Below, in pieces: positions 43,316 to 52,488 of a stretch of 64,000 nt of DNA. Within the stretch, counting starts at the first letter, position 1. The number at the start of each line of letters is the position of its first letter. Below the pieces are notes generated by a model. That model had not been told where the DNA came from. It was given only the letters and a program-made list of their open reading frames with translations, and did no database searches. The stretch spans positions 5,704,001-5,768,000 of the forward strand of contig NZ_AP017313.1 of NCBI RefSeq assembly GCF_002355435.1, given 5' to 3'. The position numbers and the translations under genes were made by a program. Origin of the DNA: Mucilaginibacter gotjawali. Lineage in GTDB: Bacteria; Bacteroidota; Bacteroidia; Sphingobacteriales; Sphingobacteriaceae.

Positions 43316-43872
43316 GTTATGATGATATCATAATGGGTATGCTCAGCTAAATAATTTGAAAGCCCTAAATTAAAAAACATTGTGGTTGCATAGAATAAAA
43401 TCGCTGTATTAAACCAAAAAACACTTTGTTTAATAATGTTAATCTTAATGGGGTACATCAGCATCTCTTTAAATAACAATAATGAAAATACGGCGTACAA
43501 TGTTTGTGTGGGGACGTAAACATTGGTTGGGAACTTCTTTGCAAACGGTTGTAAAAAAATGGTATTTATAAAAAAGAATATTGTAATGACGACGATAGAA
43601 ACCAGTATCGCTTTTTTTATGGTTTTATTTTTAAAGAGGTAATAGTATATTACCAGGTAAAAAACAAATTCAGCGATGGATTGAACCTGAAGAATGGGGG
43701 CGTTATTCCTGTATTTAACCGAAAAGAATTTAGACAAAACACCCAATATACTGACGGCCACCACAGACCATGTTAATATTTTGAAAGGAATTGTCAGCAA
43801 TTTATAGCGACTGAGTCCGACACCCGCTACTATAAACAGCAGCACGCAATAGAGATATGAAATAATTGTCAT
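43300..43872 (-). CDS. Multi-helix membrane protein, probable sensor partner of the kinase
   Basis: A 190-residue protein that is nearly all transmembrane, with about six helices and short loops, ending abruptly after FGT. Its present stop comes from a single-base shift in a T7 tract (minus strand) at 43309-43315; the intended protein is probably about 215 residues (see the adjoining remnant). No known family. Because the kinase lacks a sensor domain and is coupled to this gene, it may act as the sensory membrane part, like other small membrane proteins that precede HisKA_3 kinases in this phylum. This role is inferred. Confidence 0.65.
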   Translation of the reverse strand: MTIISYLYCVLLFIVAGVGLSRYKLLTIPFKILTWSVVAVSILGVLSKFFSVKYRNNAPILQVQSIAEFVFYLVIYYYLFKNKTIKKAILVSIVVITIFFFINTIFLQPFAKKFPTNVYVPTQTLYAVFSLLLFKEMLMYPIKINIIKQSVFWFNTAILFYATTMFFNLGLSNYLAEHTHYDIIITFFGT

Positions 43873-44230
43873 CTAATTCGTTTGATTACGGTTACGTGAT
43901 TAAAATAAACATCAACGCAGTTTTTCAAAAATAACAAAAATGAGGCTGCATGATTGCAGTTGATTTACAGGCCGGTACAAAATAATATTTACTTCTTGTA
44001 CTACCGCAAACGCTTAATGTTAAAAACAAGTAAAGACAAGCAATGAATAACTCAAAGTACATAGATTATAAATCTTAAAAATATTATCAAGCCATTTTCT
44101 GAACGTGCATCTGCGGCAACCTCATTAATAAATGTATAGGAAAATTAAATTGTTAATGATGCCCCGGCTACCCGCCAAACCATCAACATGTATTTGATGC
44201 TTTTTATAACACCATGTATTTTAAATATTA
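43873..44230. other. Intergenic region, nothing clear
   Basis: A 358-base AT-rich non-coding stretch. A CCGCAAACG half-site at 44004-44012 matches half of the LacI-type palindrome near 13.16 kb, but the other half is missing, so it may be chance. Confidence 0.3.
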
Positions 44231-44587
44231 TTATTGAAGCCAGTTGCTGCACATGGGTGGGCAAGGTGGCGGACCTGCACAAATATCGCCTGTATTTATG
44301 TAAGGCGTAGGGGCATCTAACCCGGTGTTAAGCTCAGCGCCCGAATAAAGCAAGGTAAAATAATTACCTGGCTGGCCAACAAAATCAGGGTGCTTCGCCA
44401 AAGCGATACTTAGCCCTGCCACATCAGGATTACTGAGCAGGGCCTCTAAACTCTCCCTGTCGATAAAAAAACCATTGAGTAATTGATCGGCAGGCGTAAG
44501 CAAACCCGGTCCGTCATCAGATGCGTTTTGTTCCTGGAACTCCTGTATCAGGCTCTTAGCTGAAACAGGATCAATAATTGTTGCCAT
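44231..44587 (-). CDS. Small protein with a Cys/Pro-rich C-terminal tail
   Basis: A 118-residue protein without signal peptide or membrane helix. Residues 1-100 form an ordinary soluble, acidic domain of unknown family (SIALAKHPDFVGQPGNYFTL). The last 17 residues, ICAGPPPCPPMCSNWLQ, carry three cysteines and five prolines and look like a small separate peptide. This combination, a folded N-terminal part with a compact Cys-rich tail, occurs in several hypothetical Sphingobacteriaceae proteins that I recall. It is divergent from a metallophosphoesterase gene. A peptide-precursor role is possible, but no maturase, protease or transporter gene is adjacent. Confidence 0.6.
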   Translation of the reverse strand: MATIIDPVSAKSLIQEFQEQNASDDGPGLLTPADQLLNGFFIDRESLEALLSNPDVAGLSIALAKHPDFVGQPGNYFTLLYSGAELNTGLDAPTPYINTGDICAGPPPCPPMCSNWLQ

Positions 44588-44717
44588 AGTTAATTAGATT
44601 AGGATGATTGAATTAATTGCCCCAATAATACGATATAAGCCCGTGAAATTCACCCCGTGTTTTAACGGTATTTTGCACCGTTTTAACACATTTTTTAAAT
44701 CTGTATGTTTAATACCT

Positions 44718-45812
44718 ATGCGGCGCTTTTTACAAAAGATATTAAAAAAACCTATTATCGGGCTGGCGGATAAATTTTCATCCCGGCCTGATCAAAAAAG
44801 AGTGGACAAGGCCCTTAGCGCACTTTATGAAAAGATTGACAGCGGCGCAGGTAAAAATGGGATCACCATCCCCTTTAATACCGATACTGACAAGTTTATT
44901 ATTTTTTCGGACCAGCATAAGGGCGCAAGGGATGGCGCTGATATTTTCGCCCGGGCCGAAAAAAATTACCTGGCAGCACAAGCTTACTATTTGGATAACC
45001 AGTTTTTCTACATCAACCTGGGCGATAGTGAAGAGCTTTGGGAAAACACTTTCATTACCGTAAAAAAGCACAATAAGGCGACGTTTGAGGCCGAAGCAAA
45101 CTTTTTAACAAAGAAGCGATTTATAAAAATATTTGGCAACCACGACCTTTATTGGGATAATGACCCCCTCGCCCCTGCCGGTCTTCGCAACATATATCAC
45201 CAGCCCGTGGCTATTTATGAAGGCATTATCCTTAAAACCACGGTCAATAAGCTTCCCCTGCAAATATACATGACCCACGGGCACCAGGGAGATTTACAAA
45301 GTGATGGCAACTGGTTCAGCAAATGGTTTGTTTCGGACGTTTGGGGGCCGCTTCAATCCTATTTAAGAATAAATCCTAATACTCCTTCAACAAACGACGA
45401 GTTGAAAACGCTGCACAATAAAATGATGTATCAGTGGAGCTCGAAGCATAAAAACATGCTGCTGATCACCGGGCATACTCACCAGCCGGTCTTTAAATCG
45501 TTAACCCACCTTGAGCTATTATATGAAAGGCTGGAGGATGCAAAAAAAGCAAATGACGATAAGGCGGCTGACCAAATAAAAAAGCAAATAGTTAACAGGG
45601 AAAACCGTGGCGACAAAATACCCGATTTTAAAGGCTACCTTGATACTTATTTTAACACAGGATGCTGCTGTTTTGATGACGGCGATATTACAGGGATTGA
45701 AATTGCCGATGGTTGTATCAGGCTTATCAAATGGGCGTATGGGCCGCACAAAGAAAGCACACGCATGGTTTTGGACGAATGTAAGCTGGCCGGCCTGAAA
45801 TTGAATTTGTAG
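44718..45812 (+). CDS. Metallophosphoesterase (calcineurin-like)
   Basis: A 364-residue enzyme from ATG 44718 (MRRFLQKILKKP), chosen over an open frame back to 44604. The dinuclear metal centre is visible: FSDQHKG (Asp-x-His), NLGDSEE (GDxxE), GNHDLYWD (GNHD), MTHGHQGD and GHTHQPVF. The spacing matches the calcineurin-like superfamily. Substrates in this subgroup are unknown. The insertion between about 270 and 300 is helical, charged and possibly a coiled coil. It ends 51 bases from the convergent LUD-protein gene. Confidence 0.88.
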   Translation: MRRFLQKILKKPIIGLADKFSSRPDQKRVDKALSALYEKIDSGAGKNGITIPFNTDTDKFIIFSDQHKGARDGADIFARAEKNYLAAQAYYLDNQFFYINLGDSEELWENTFITVKKHNKATFEAEANFLTKKRFIKIFGNHDLYWDNDPLAPAGLRNIYHQPVAIYEGIILKTTVNKLPLQIYMTHGHQGDLQSDGNWFSKWFVSDVWGPLQSYLRINPNTPSTNDELKTLHNKMMYQWSSKHKNMLLITGHTHQPVFKSLTHLELLYERLEDAKKANDDKAADQIKKQIVNRENRGDKIPDFKGYLDTYFNTGCCCFDDGDITGIEIADGCIRLIKWAYGPHKESTRMVLDECKLAGLKLNL

Positions 45813-45862
45813 TAACGCCATACGTTGCGTATGACTATGCAGCCCAAAAACATTGCGCCTGC

Positions 45863-46501
45863 CTATCCGTCTAAAAGGAAAACAAACAATTCCCTGGGGC
45901 CATGGGCACCCAATACCAGGGTTTTTTCAATGTCGGCAGTGCGGCTGGGGCCGGTAACCGTGGTGATCATTGATGGTAAATTATTACCGTATTTATTTTT
46001 TATTTTTTTAAAACCATCCTTCAGGTCCAGCACCAATTGCGAGGTATAGGCCAATACGATATGTACAGGCGGATAAATGCTCAAACGGCGGCCCGCCATC
46101 CCTGAGTTTGACAAAATAATACTGCCATTGCGGGCAACCAGGCTTTCGCAAAGTGTAAAACCCACCTCGGCCTGTTCAAAATCTTTATCAGTTTCAAAAA
46201 AGGGATATTCAAAGCGGGTTAAAATTTCCTGGAGTGCCGGTTCCCAGCAATATATTTTATGCCAGTTCCGTTCTTCGGCAAGTTCAAGTAAGGTTTCAAT
46301 AAACTGCACTTCATCTTCGCAAAAAACAAACTGCCCCGATACTGCAGTAAATTGCTCGGCAAAAACCACCTCCAGCATCTCCTCATTCGGGGGGTAATGG
46401 GGCAGGTCCTCCAGGTTGGGGTATGGGTTCTCCCGTTTTTCAAGAAGCGCCTTCCGGATCTTCTTCAGAAGTTTCTCTTTCGATGTAGTGATGTCCCTCA
46501 T
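45863..46501 (-). CDS. LUD-domain protein (LutC/YkgG-like)
   Basis: A 212-residue protein of the LUD superfamily, with ALLEKRENPYPNLEDLPHYPP, LCESLVARNGSIILSNSG, and TGPSRTADIEKTLVLGAHGP, the family hallmark. LutC proteins belong to L-lactate use (LutABC), but here no LutA or LutB is near and the gene follows ftsH, as it does in other Bacteroidota, so it is more likely linked to that conserved block. Function unknown. Confidence 0.88.
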   Translation of the reverse strand: MRDITTSKEKLLKKIRKALLEKRENPYPNLEDLPHYPPNEEMLEVVFAEQFTAVSGQFVFCEDEVQFIETLLELAEERNWHKIYCWEPALQEILTRFEYPFFETDKDFEQAEVGFTLCESLVARNGSIILSNSGMAGRRLSIYPPVHIVLAYTSQLVLDLKDGFKKIKNKYGNNLPSMITTVTGPSRTADIEKTLVLGAHGPRELFVFLLDG

Positions 46502-46503
46502 TT

Positions 46504-46637
46504 TTAAGTCCCGAGTCTTAAGTTAAAAGTCTTAAGTCATTTTGCCTGCGGTCAATACGTCATAATTAAAAATCCTGGATCTAAAGTCTTAAATAAATAT
46601 TTACTCAAGACTTTCGACTCAGGACTTCAGACTTAAA
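46504..46637. repeat. Inverted AAGTCTTAAGTC-like repeats between ftsH and the LUD gene
   Basis: Two clusters of the unit AAGTCTTAAGT/GACTTAAGACT, at 46504-46540 and, as the inverse complement, at 46603-46637. They lie between coding genes transcribed in the same direction and could form a stem-loop or slow transcription. Confidence 0.7.
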
Positions 46638-46639
46638 TA

Positions 46640-48736
46640 CTATTCCTTTCCCGCTTCTTTTTCAGCAGCGGTATTTTCAACAATACCCTGGGGTTCTAAA
46701 CCGTTAGGTACCGGTTCAACAACAGCATCGGGCCCGTTTACAAATTTATCATAAGCGGTGCGGTGTTCAAACGGACGTTTGCCTAAAATTTCTTCCAGGT
46801 CCGATTGGAACAATACTTCCTTTTCCAATAATTTCATCGCCACATTTTCAAGCCCTTCGCGGTGTGCGTTTATCAGTTCTTTTGTTTTCTGGTAAACTAC
46901 GTCTACTAAATTACGTACCTCGGCATCTATCAATTCAGCGGTTGTATCAGAATATGGCTTATTAAACTGGTGTTCGCCCTGCGGGTCGTAAAAAGATACA
47001 TTACCCACCTTATCGTTCATCCCGTAAATTTTCACCATGCCATAGGCCAGGCGGGTAATCCTTTCCAGGTCACTCAGGGCACCGGTAGTTATTTTTCCAA
47101 AAACAATGTCTTCCGCAACACGGCCCCCCATGGACAGGATCATATCGTCGATCAGCTCATCTTTGGCAACTAAAAATCTTTCGTTAGGCAAATACTGGGC
47201 ATAGCCTAATGCGGCAACCCCGCGCGGCACGATAGACACTTTCACCAAAGGATCTGTATGCTCCAAAAACCAACCGGCAATAGCATGTCCGGCTTCATGA
47301 TAAGCAACAATCCGTTTTTCTTCAGGCGAAATCAGCGTATTCTTTTTCTCCAGGCCACCAATCACTCTATCGATGGCATCCTGGAAATCTTTCATGTCAA
47401 CTTCTTCCTTGTTTTTACGGGCGGCTATCAAAGCGGCTTCGTTACAAACGTTGGCAATTTCGGCGCCGGCAAAACCAGGGGTTTGCGCCGATAATTTTTT
47501 AGGATCGACGCCCTCAGCAAGTTTGATCGGCTTTAAGTGAACTTTAAAGATCTGCTCACGGCCAATCAGGTCGGGTTTGTCAATAGATACCTGCCTGTCA
47601 AAACGGCCCGGGCGCAATAATGCGGTATCGAGTACATCAGGGCGGTTAGTAGCTGCAAGGATAATAATACCTGAATCGGTCCCGAAACCATCCATCTCAA
47701 CCAATAACTGGTTTAATGTATTTTCGCGTTCATCGTTACCGCCTACAATATTGTTTTTGCCACGGGCACGGCCAATGGCATCAATTTCGTCGATAAAGAT
47801 GATACACGGCGCTTTATCCTTAGCCTGGCGGAACAAATCGCGGACACGGGACGCGCCCACACCTACAAACATTTCCACAAAGTCCGATCCTGACAAGGAG
47901 AAGAACGGCACATGTGCTTCACCCGCTACAGCTTTAGCCAGCAAGGTTTTACCGGTACCCGGTGCACCAATCAATAATGCGCCCTTTGGTATTTTACCAC
48001 CCAGGTTGGTGTATTTTTTGGGATTTTTAAGAAAATCCACAATTTCCATTACTTCCTGTTTGGCTTCTTCCAAACCAGCTACGTCATTAAAGGTAACTGA
48101 AACCTGCGCTTCTTTATCAAAAAGTGTAGCTTTTGATTTGCCGATATTGAAGATCTGGCCGCCAGGGCCGCCACCTGCACCGCCTGACATACGACGCATA
48201 ATAAACAGCCATACTGCTACCAGCAACACTGCCATTATAATACATTGTACAAACCAGTTGGATAAAAGGCTTTCGTGTGCAGGCTCCAGTGATACGGATA
48301 TCTTTTGCGCGTCTGGCAAGCCTGCCTGGGCATCGTTTATTTCTTTGGTTAAGCCATCAAATGATCCGGCGGTAAAAACATACTGCGGCGCCGCCTCATC
48401 TCCGGTAAAACTCAAATTGTCTTTTTCTTTTTTTGCATCAAAGTATTCCGGCTTATTTAAACTTGCCTTTTTCAGAAATACTTCGGCCATTATCAGGTCG
48501 CCGCTGCGGTAGGCCGTTACGTGGTCAACATCCTGCCTCTTCAGCATCTGTTCTGAGAAACGCTGAAAAGTGATCGGTTTAAATGTGTTGCCATTTAACA
48601 ATGTAGCAACTCCAAGCAAAACCACTACAATAATTACATAAAACCACATAATATTGGGTTTCGGTGGTTTTGGCGTTATTTTTTTATTAGGTATTTTCCG
48701 TATGGGTTTTGGTTTTTCCAATTTATTATCTTTCAT
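46640..48736 (-). CDS. ftsH: ATP-dependent zinc metalloprotease FtsH
   Basis: A 698-residue membrane-bound AAA protease for quality control of membrane proteins. Two transmembrane helices (about residues 29-49 and 160-182) with a periplasmic domain between them, the AAA module with GAPGTGKTLLAKA and Walker B IIFIDEIDAIG, the second region of homology near RPGRFDRQ, and the protease site HEAGH (480-484). Followed by the LUD gene and preceded by rsfS. Confidence 0.97.
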   Translation of the reverse strand: MKDNKLEKPKPIRKIPNKKITPKPPKPNIMWFYVIIVVVLLGVATLLNGNTFKPITFQRFSEQMLKRQDVDHVTAYRSGDLIMAEVFLKKASLNKPEYFDAKKEKDNLSFTGDEAAPQYVFTAGSFDGLTKEINDAQAGLPDAQKISVSLEPAHESLLSNWFVQCIIMAVLLVAVWLFIMRRMSGGAGGGPGGQIFNIGKSKATLFDKEAQVSVTFNDVAGLEEAKQEVMEIVDFLKNPKKYTNLGGKIPKGALLIGAPGTGKTLLAKAVAGEAHVPFFSLSGSDFVEMFVGVGASRVRDLFRQAKDKAPCIIFIDEIDAIGRARGKNNIVGGNDERENTLNQLLVEMDGFGTDSGIIILAATNRPDVLDTALLRPGRFDRQVSIDKPDLIGREQIFKVHLKPIKLAEGVDPKKLSAQTPGFAGAEIANVCNEAALIAARKNKEEVDMKDFQDAIDRVIGGLEKKNTLISPEEKRIVAYHEAGHAIAGWFLEHTDPLVKVSIVPRGVAALGYAQYLPNERFLVAKDELIDDMILSMGGRVAEDIVFGKITTGALSDLERITRLAYGMVKIYGMNDKVGNVSFYDPQGEHQFNKPYSDTTAELIDAEVRNLVDVVYQKTKELINAHREGLENVAMKLLEKEVLFQSDLEEILGKRPFEHRTAYDKFVNGPDAVVEPVPNGLEPQGIVENTAAEKEAGKE

Positions 48737-48898
48737 TACAGTTCTTTATTTTTTAACAGCAACGAACCTATCCTAAGCATGTATTTATTTTTTTCACCTT
48801 ATGATGGATTCATTTCTTTACAAGTTCAAACTTACAATCTTTAATTAACATTCGTATGGTTGTGAACATTGACGTTTGTTAAACATATTTGTTACGCC

Positions 48899-49273
48899 TT
48901 AAGCGCTTTTATACATTTTAATTTCTGCGTCGCCCCACAAATCTTCCATACCATAATATTCACGTTTATCCGTTCTGAAAACGTGAACAACAACATCTAC
49001 ATAATCCAGCAGTATCCATTCGCCAAACTGCAAGCCTTCCTTCTTATAGGGTTCCTGCTGAGTGGCCTTAAAAATTTCTTCCTCAACACTATTTGCTATA
49101 GCTTTTACTTGCGTGGCAGATTCGGCATGACATATTACAAAGTAATCGGCAACCGAACTAAATATATTACGAAGGTCTAACCTGATAATATCGTTTCCTT
49201 TTTTTTCCTGGATGCCGTGTATGGCTAACTCGGAAATATAAGCAGATTCACTTAACGCTTTGTTTTTTACCAT
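48899..49273 (-). CDS. rsfS: Ribosome silencing factor RsfS
   Basis: A 124-residue protein from ATG 49273 (MVKNKALSES). It binds ribosomal protein uL14 (family knowledge) and blocks subunit joining under nutrient limitation. Motifs ADYFVICHAESATQVKAIAN and GLQFGEWILLDYVDVVVHVF match RsfS/DUF143. Directly upstream of ftsH on the same strand and divergent from birA. Confidence 0.95.
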   Translation of the reverse strand: MVKNKALSESAYISELAIHGIQEKKGNDIIRLDLRNIFSSVADYFVICHAESATQVKAIANSVEEEIFKATQQEPYKKEGLQFGEWILLDYVDVVVHVFRTDKREYYGMEDLWGDAEIKMYKSA

Positions 49274-49320
49274 CAAAAAGAATTAGTTTTGAACGATTGT
49301 GGTTTCTAATTTATTATACA

Positions 49321-50091
49321 TTGCAAAATAACATAATTTCGGGGTTATTTGTTGGACAAAATTTTGTTCTTCTAAAAGAAGTTGATTCTACCAATAATTT
49401 CCTCAAAGAATTAGTGTCAAATTCCAAGCCAGTGATCGAAGGTACGGTCATTATGGCAGAAAATCAATATGCGGGCAGGGGGCAGCAACAAAATGGCTGG
49501 TTTGCCGAACCGGGTAAAAATTTAACTTTCAGCGTCTTGTTAAAACCGCATTTTTTACCCGTTACTGAACAATTTGACCTTGTTAGAGCGGTTAGTTTGG
49601 GCGTTTTTGATGCATTGGAGCCATTGCTGGGTGCCGGCCTTAAAATAAAATGGCCCAATGATATTTATTACCACGACCGTAAATTAGGCGGAATGTTAAT
49701 TGAAAATATGATACAGGGCGGACAAATAAAAAACGCCATAATTGGCATAGGACTGAATATTAACCAGGAAAATTTTGCTCCGGGTATGGCAAACCCGGTG
49801 TCGGTAAAGCAAATCTTACATAAAGATTATGATTTACGAACTATATTATCAGACATTTGCAGCCATATTGAAGCCTGGTATTTAAAGCTTAAGGCCGGAA
49901 AAATTGCCGATGTAAGGAATTCTTATTTATCGCGACTATATTGGTTAAATGAGGAAAAGACGTTCAGGACGAAAGGACAACAGATAACCGGGACGATAAA
50001 AAATGTATGTTACAACGGATTATTGGTTGTAGAAAATAATATTGGCGAGGAATTGGAGTTTAGTTTGAAAGAAATCGAGTTTGTACATTAG
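49321..50091 (+). CDS. birA: Biotin--[acetyl-CoA-carboxylase] ligase
   Basis: A 256-residue enzyme counted from the TTG at 49321 (reading MQNNIISGLFVGQN), since upstream codons in the open frame have no initiator better than a TTG at 49297. It lacks the N-terminal DNA-binding domain of E. coli BirA, so it is not a repressor. Catalytic motifs: STNNFLKEL, AENQYAGRGQQQNGW (biotin loop), and KIKWPNDIYYHDRKLGGML with GIGLNINQ. Divergent from rsfS with less than 50 bases between the starts. Confidence 0.93.
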   Translation: MQNNIISGLFVGQNFVLLKEVDSTNNFLKELVSNSKPVIEGTVIMAENQYAGRGQQQNGWFAEPGKNLTFSVLLKPHFLPVTEQFDLVRAVSLGVFDALEPLLGAGLKIKWPNDIYYHDRKLGGMLIENMIQGGQIKNAIIGIGLNINQENFAPGMANPVSVKQILHKDYDLRTILSDICSHIEAWYLKLKAGKIADVRNSYLSRLYWLNEEKTFRTKGQQITGTIKNVCYNGLLVVENNIGEELEFSLKEIEFVH

Positions 50092-50265
50092 TTTATTGGT
50101 TCACGGGTTCATAGTTGGAGAGCTGTTAAATAATGTTAAAAAGATGCCCGGATTTGTTATTTGCCAGGCAAGTTCAGAATCACAACAGAAACCTCAGATA
50201 CTTTTACCGGCGAGCATCATGCAATCTGCAAACGATATAAAAATTAAAAAATGTTAAAGATAAAA

Positions 50266-50718
50266 ATGAAGAAAGTGTTATTCGCGGCGGCTTTATTATT
50301 CATTAGCGCCGGAGCATTTGCCCAGATTGAAGCGCCGGTGACATGGTCATATGGTGCAAAAAAGATCAGCAGTACCGAAGCCGTTGTATTTTTAAGGGCG
50401 ACAATAAAGGATGGCTGGCATATTTATTCGCAAACCGTAAAAGACGGTGGCCCCATCAAAACTTCGTTTACTTTTTCGCCTTCAAAAGAATACAGCCTCA
50501 TCGGCCAGACAACCGAACCCACACCGGTAACCAAATACGAAACAGCATTCAGCATGAATGTGAGCTATTTTGAAAAATCGGTTACGTTTCAGCAAAAGAT
50601 CAAACTAAAATCTGCTAATGTATCAGTAGTGAAGGGAAAGCTGGAATACATGACCTGCAATGACAAAAAATGCCTCCCACCGGACGATATTGATTTTTCA
50701 ATCCCTTTAGGTAAATAA
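50266..50718 (+). CDS. DsbD N-terminal (interchange) domain as a separate periplasmic protein
   Basis: A 150-residue exported protein from ATG 50266 (MKKVLFAAALLFISAGAFAQ is a signal peptide). It matches the N-terminal domain of DsbD (DsbD_N), which receives electrons from the membrane core and passes them to periplasmic thiol partners. The pair MTCNDKKCLPP contains the two redox cysteines, which fits nDsbD. In E. coli DsbD this domain is fused to the membrane part; here it is a separate gene 13 bases before the next. Confidence 0.85.
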   Translation: MKKVLFAAALLFISAGAFAQIEAPVTWSYGAKKISSTEAVVFLRATIKDGWHIYSQTVKDGGPIKTSFTFSPSKEYSLIGQTTEPTPVTKYETAFSMNVSYFEKSVTFQQKIKLKSANVSVVKGKLEYMTCNDKKCLPPDDIDFSIPLGK

Positions 50719-50731
50719 GCGGCCGTAAGCA

Positions 50732-52438
50732 ATGACGTATTCCATCAATCGCAATTTTGTAAGGGCCGTTTTTACCCTGCTGGTTTTATTTGCAGTTTTA
50801 GTTTCGGGGTTTACACACGCCAACGCTTTCCAGGGTAAAAAGGCAGATACGGTTTCAACCAGTGACGTGCAATTTACCACGATACCTACCGCTGCCGATA
50901 GTTTTGCCGCCCGGAAGAAACATTTGGATAGTGTTAAAAAGGCGCAAGCCACCATGTTAAAAGCCAAAGCTTCAGACGCTGATAAAACCCAGTCATTTTG
51001 GGCAATATTTATTGCAGGCTTTTTAGGCGGTTTGCTGGCTATAACCATGCCTTGCATTTACCCTTTACTGCCACTTACGGTAAGTTTTTTTACCAAAAAA
51101 TCAGGCTCCAGATCTAAAGGTATTTTACATTCCCTTTTATATGGACTATCCATCATTGTTATTTATGTGTCCTTAGGATTAATCATCACCTTATTATTTG
51201 GGCCGGATGCTTTAAACGCCCTGGCAACCAACGGCATATTTAACCTTTTCTTTTTCCTGCTGCTTGTTGTATTCGGCATCTCATTTTTAGGCGCTTTTGA
51301 AATAAACCTTCCAAGTTCATTAGCCAATAAGCTGGACCAAAATTCAGACAGGGGCGGCCTTGTGGGCATATTTTTTATGGCCGCTACTTTGGTTGTGGTA
51401 TCTTTTTCATGCACCGGCCCATTGGTTGGCAGCCTTTTAGCAGCTGCAGCAACAAAAGGCGACCGTTTAGGCCCCGCTATGGGGATGTTTGGGTTTTCGC
51501 TTGCACTTGCGCTGCCTTTCACCCTGTTTGCGCTGTTCCCGTCGGCATTAAAAAGCCTGCCAAAATCGGGCGGCTGGTTAAATAGCATCAAGGTTGTCCT
51601 TGGGTTTATCGAACTCGGCTTTTCACTCAAATTTCTTTCAAATGTCGACCTGGCCTATCATTGGAACTGGTTTGATCGCGAGGTCTTTTTATCCTTATGG
51701 ATCGCTATCGGTTTATTAATGGCCTTATATTTAATTGGCAAAATAAAATTCTCTCACGATAGCGAAGTTACGCACCTTTCCGTTCCGCGTACTTTTATAG
51801 CCATTGGAGTTTTTGCGTTTGTTATTTATATGATACCGGGTTTATGGGGTGCACCGCTAAAGGTAATCAGCGGATTTTTGCCTCCCCCGGCTACACAGGA
51901 TTTTGATCTTACCCGGTCAATGGGCAGCAGCGCGGCAGCACCCGTTCAAAACGTATCTGTTAAAACTAAAAAATACGAAGACATTTTTAAACGCGGCAAA
52001 CATTTTGGTTTAAATGAATGGTATGACTATGACCAGGCTTTACAGGTATCCAAAGAGCTAAAAAAACCGATATTAGTTGATTTTACTGGTTGGAACTGCG
52101 CAAATTGCCGCAGAATGGAAAATGAAGTGTGGCCCGATCCAGGTGTGCGCAGTCGTATGCAAAACGACTTTGTATTACTTGAACTGTACGTGGATGAAAA
52201 AGGTAATCTGCCTGAATCAGAATTTTATAACTCACAATTCAGCGGTAAAAAGATAACCACCATTGGCGGCAAAAACAGCGATTTCGAAACGACAAAATTC
52301 GAAACTAATTCGCAGCCGTTTTATGTTATAATGGATAGCCAGGGAAACGTATTGGTGCCGCCCCAGGGGGCCAAATTTAGTGTAGACAACTATACAAAAT
52401 TTTTGGATAGCGGTATAGCGGCTTACAAAAATCAATAG
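50732..52438 (+). CDS. dsbD: DsbD membrane core with C-terminal thioredoxin domain
   Basis: A 568-residue protein that moves electrons from cytoplasmic thioredoxin to the periplasm. A signal anchor is at about 10-28, followed by a linker; the CcdA/DsbD core (about 95-380) has eight helices and two conserved cysteines in TMPCIYPLLPLTV and VSFSCTGPLVG. The C-terminal thioredoxin domain (about 440-568) has CxxC in GWNCANCRR. Together with the preceding gene all three DsbD modules are present as a split system. The ATG at 50732 starts 13 bases after the previous stop. Confidence 0.93.
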   Translation: MTYSINRNFVRAVFTLLVLFAVLVSGFTHANAFQGKKADTVSTSDVQFTTIPTAADSFAARKKHLDSVKKAQATMLKAKASDADKTQSFWAIFIAGFLGGLLAITMPCIYPLLPLTVSFFTKKSGSRSKGILHSLLYGLSIIVIYVSLGLIITLLFGPDALNALATNGIFNLFFFLLLVVFGISFLGAFEINLPSSLANKLDQNSDRGGLVGIFFMAATLVVVSFSCTGPLVGSLLAAAATKGDRLGPAMGMFGFSLALALPFTLFALFPSALKSLPKSGGWLNSIKVVLGFIELGFSLKFLSNVDLAYHWNWFDREVFLSLWIAIGLLMALYLIGKIKFSHDSEVTHLSVPRTFIAIGVFAFVIYMIPGLWGAPLKVISGFLPPPATQDFDLTRSMGSSAAAPVQNVSVKTKKYEDIFKRGKHFGLNEWYDYDQALQVSKELKKPILVDFTGWNCANCRRMENEVWPDPGVRSRMQNDFVLLELYVDEKGNLPESEFYNSQFSGKKITTIGGKNSDFETTKFETNSQPFYVIMDSQGNVLVPPQGAKFSVDNYTKFLDSGIAAYKNQ

Positions 52439-52488
52439 AATTTCTCCGCATAGCGATGGGTTTAAAACCTTGAGTGTTCGAAACATTT

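Noticed and set aside
44004..44012. Second LacI-type operator
   Set aside because: Only one half-site (CCGCAAACG) is present.
47577..48512. 311-codon frame opposite ftsH
   Set aside because: Purely antisense to the conserved AAA domain; residue content is Ser/Pro/Ile-rich as expected from complementing ftsH codons.
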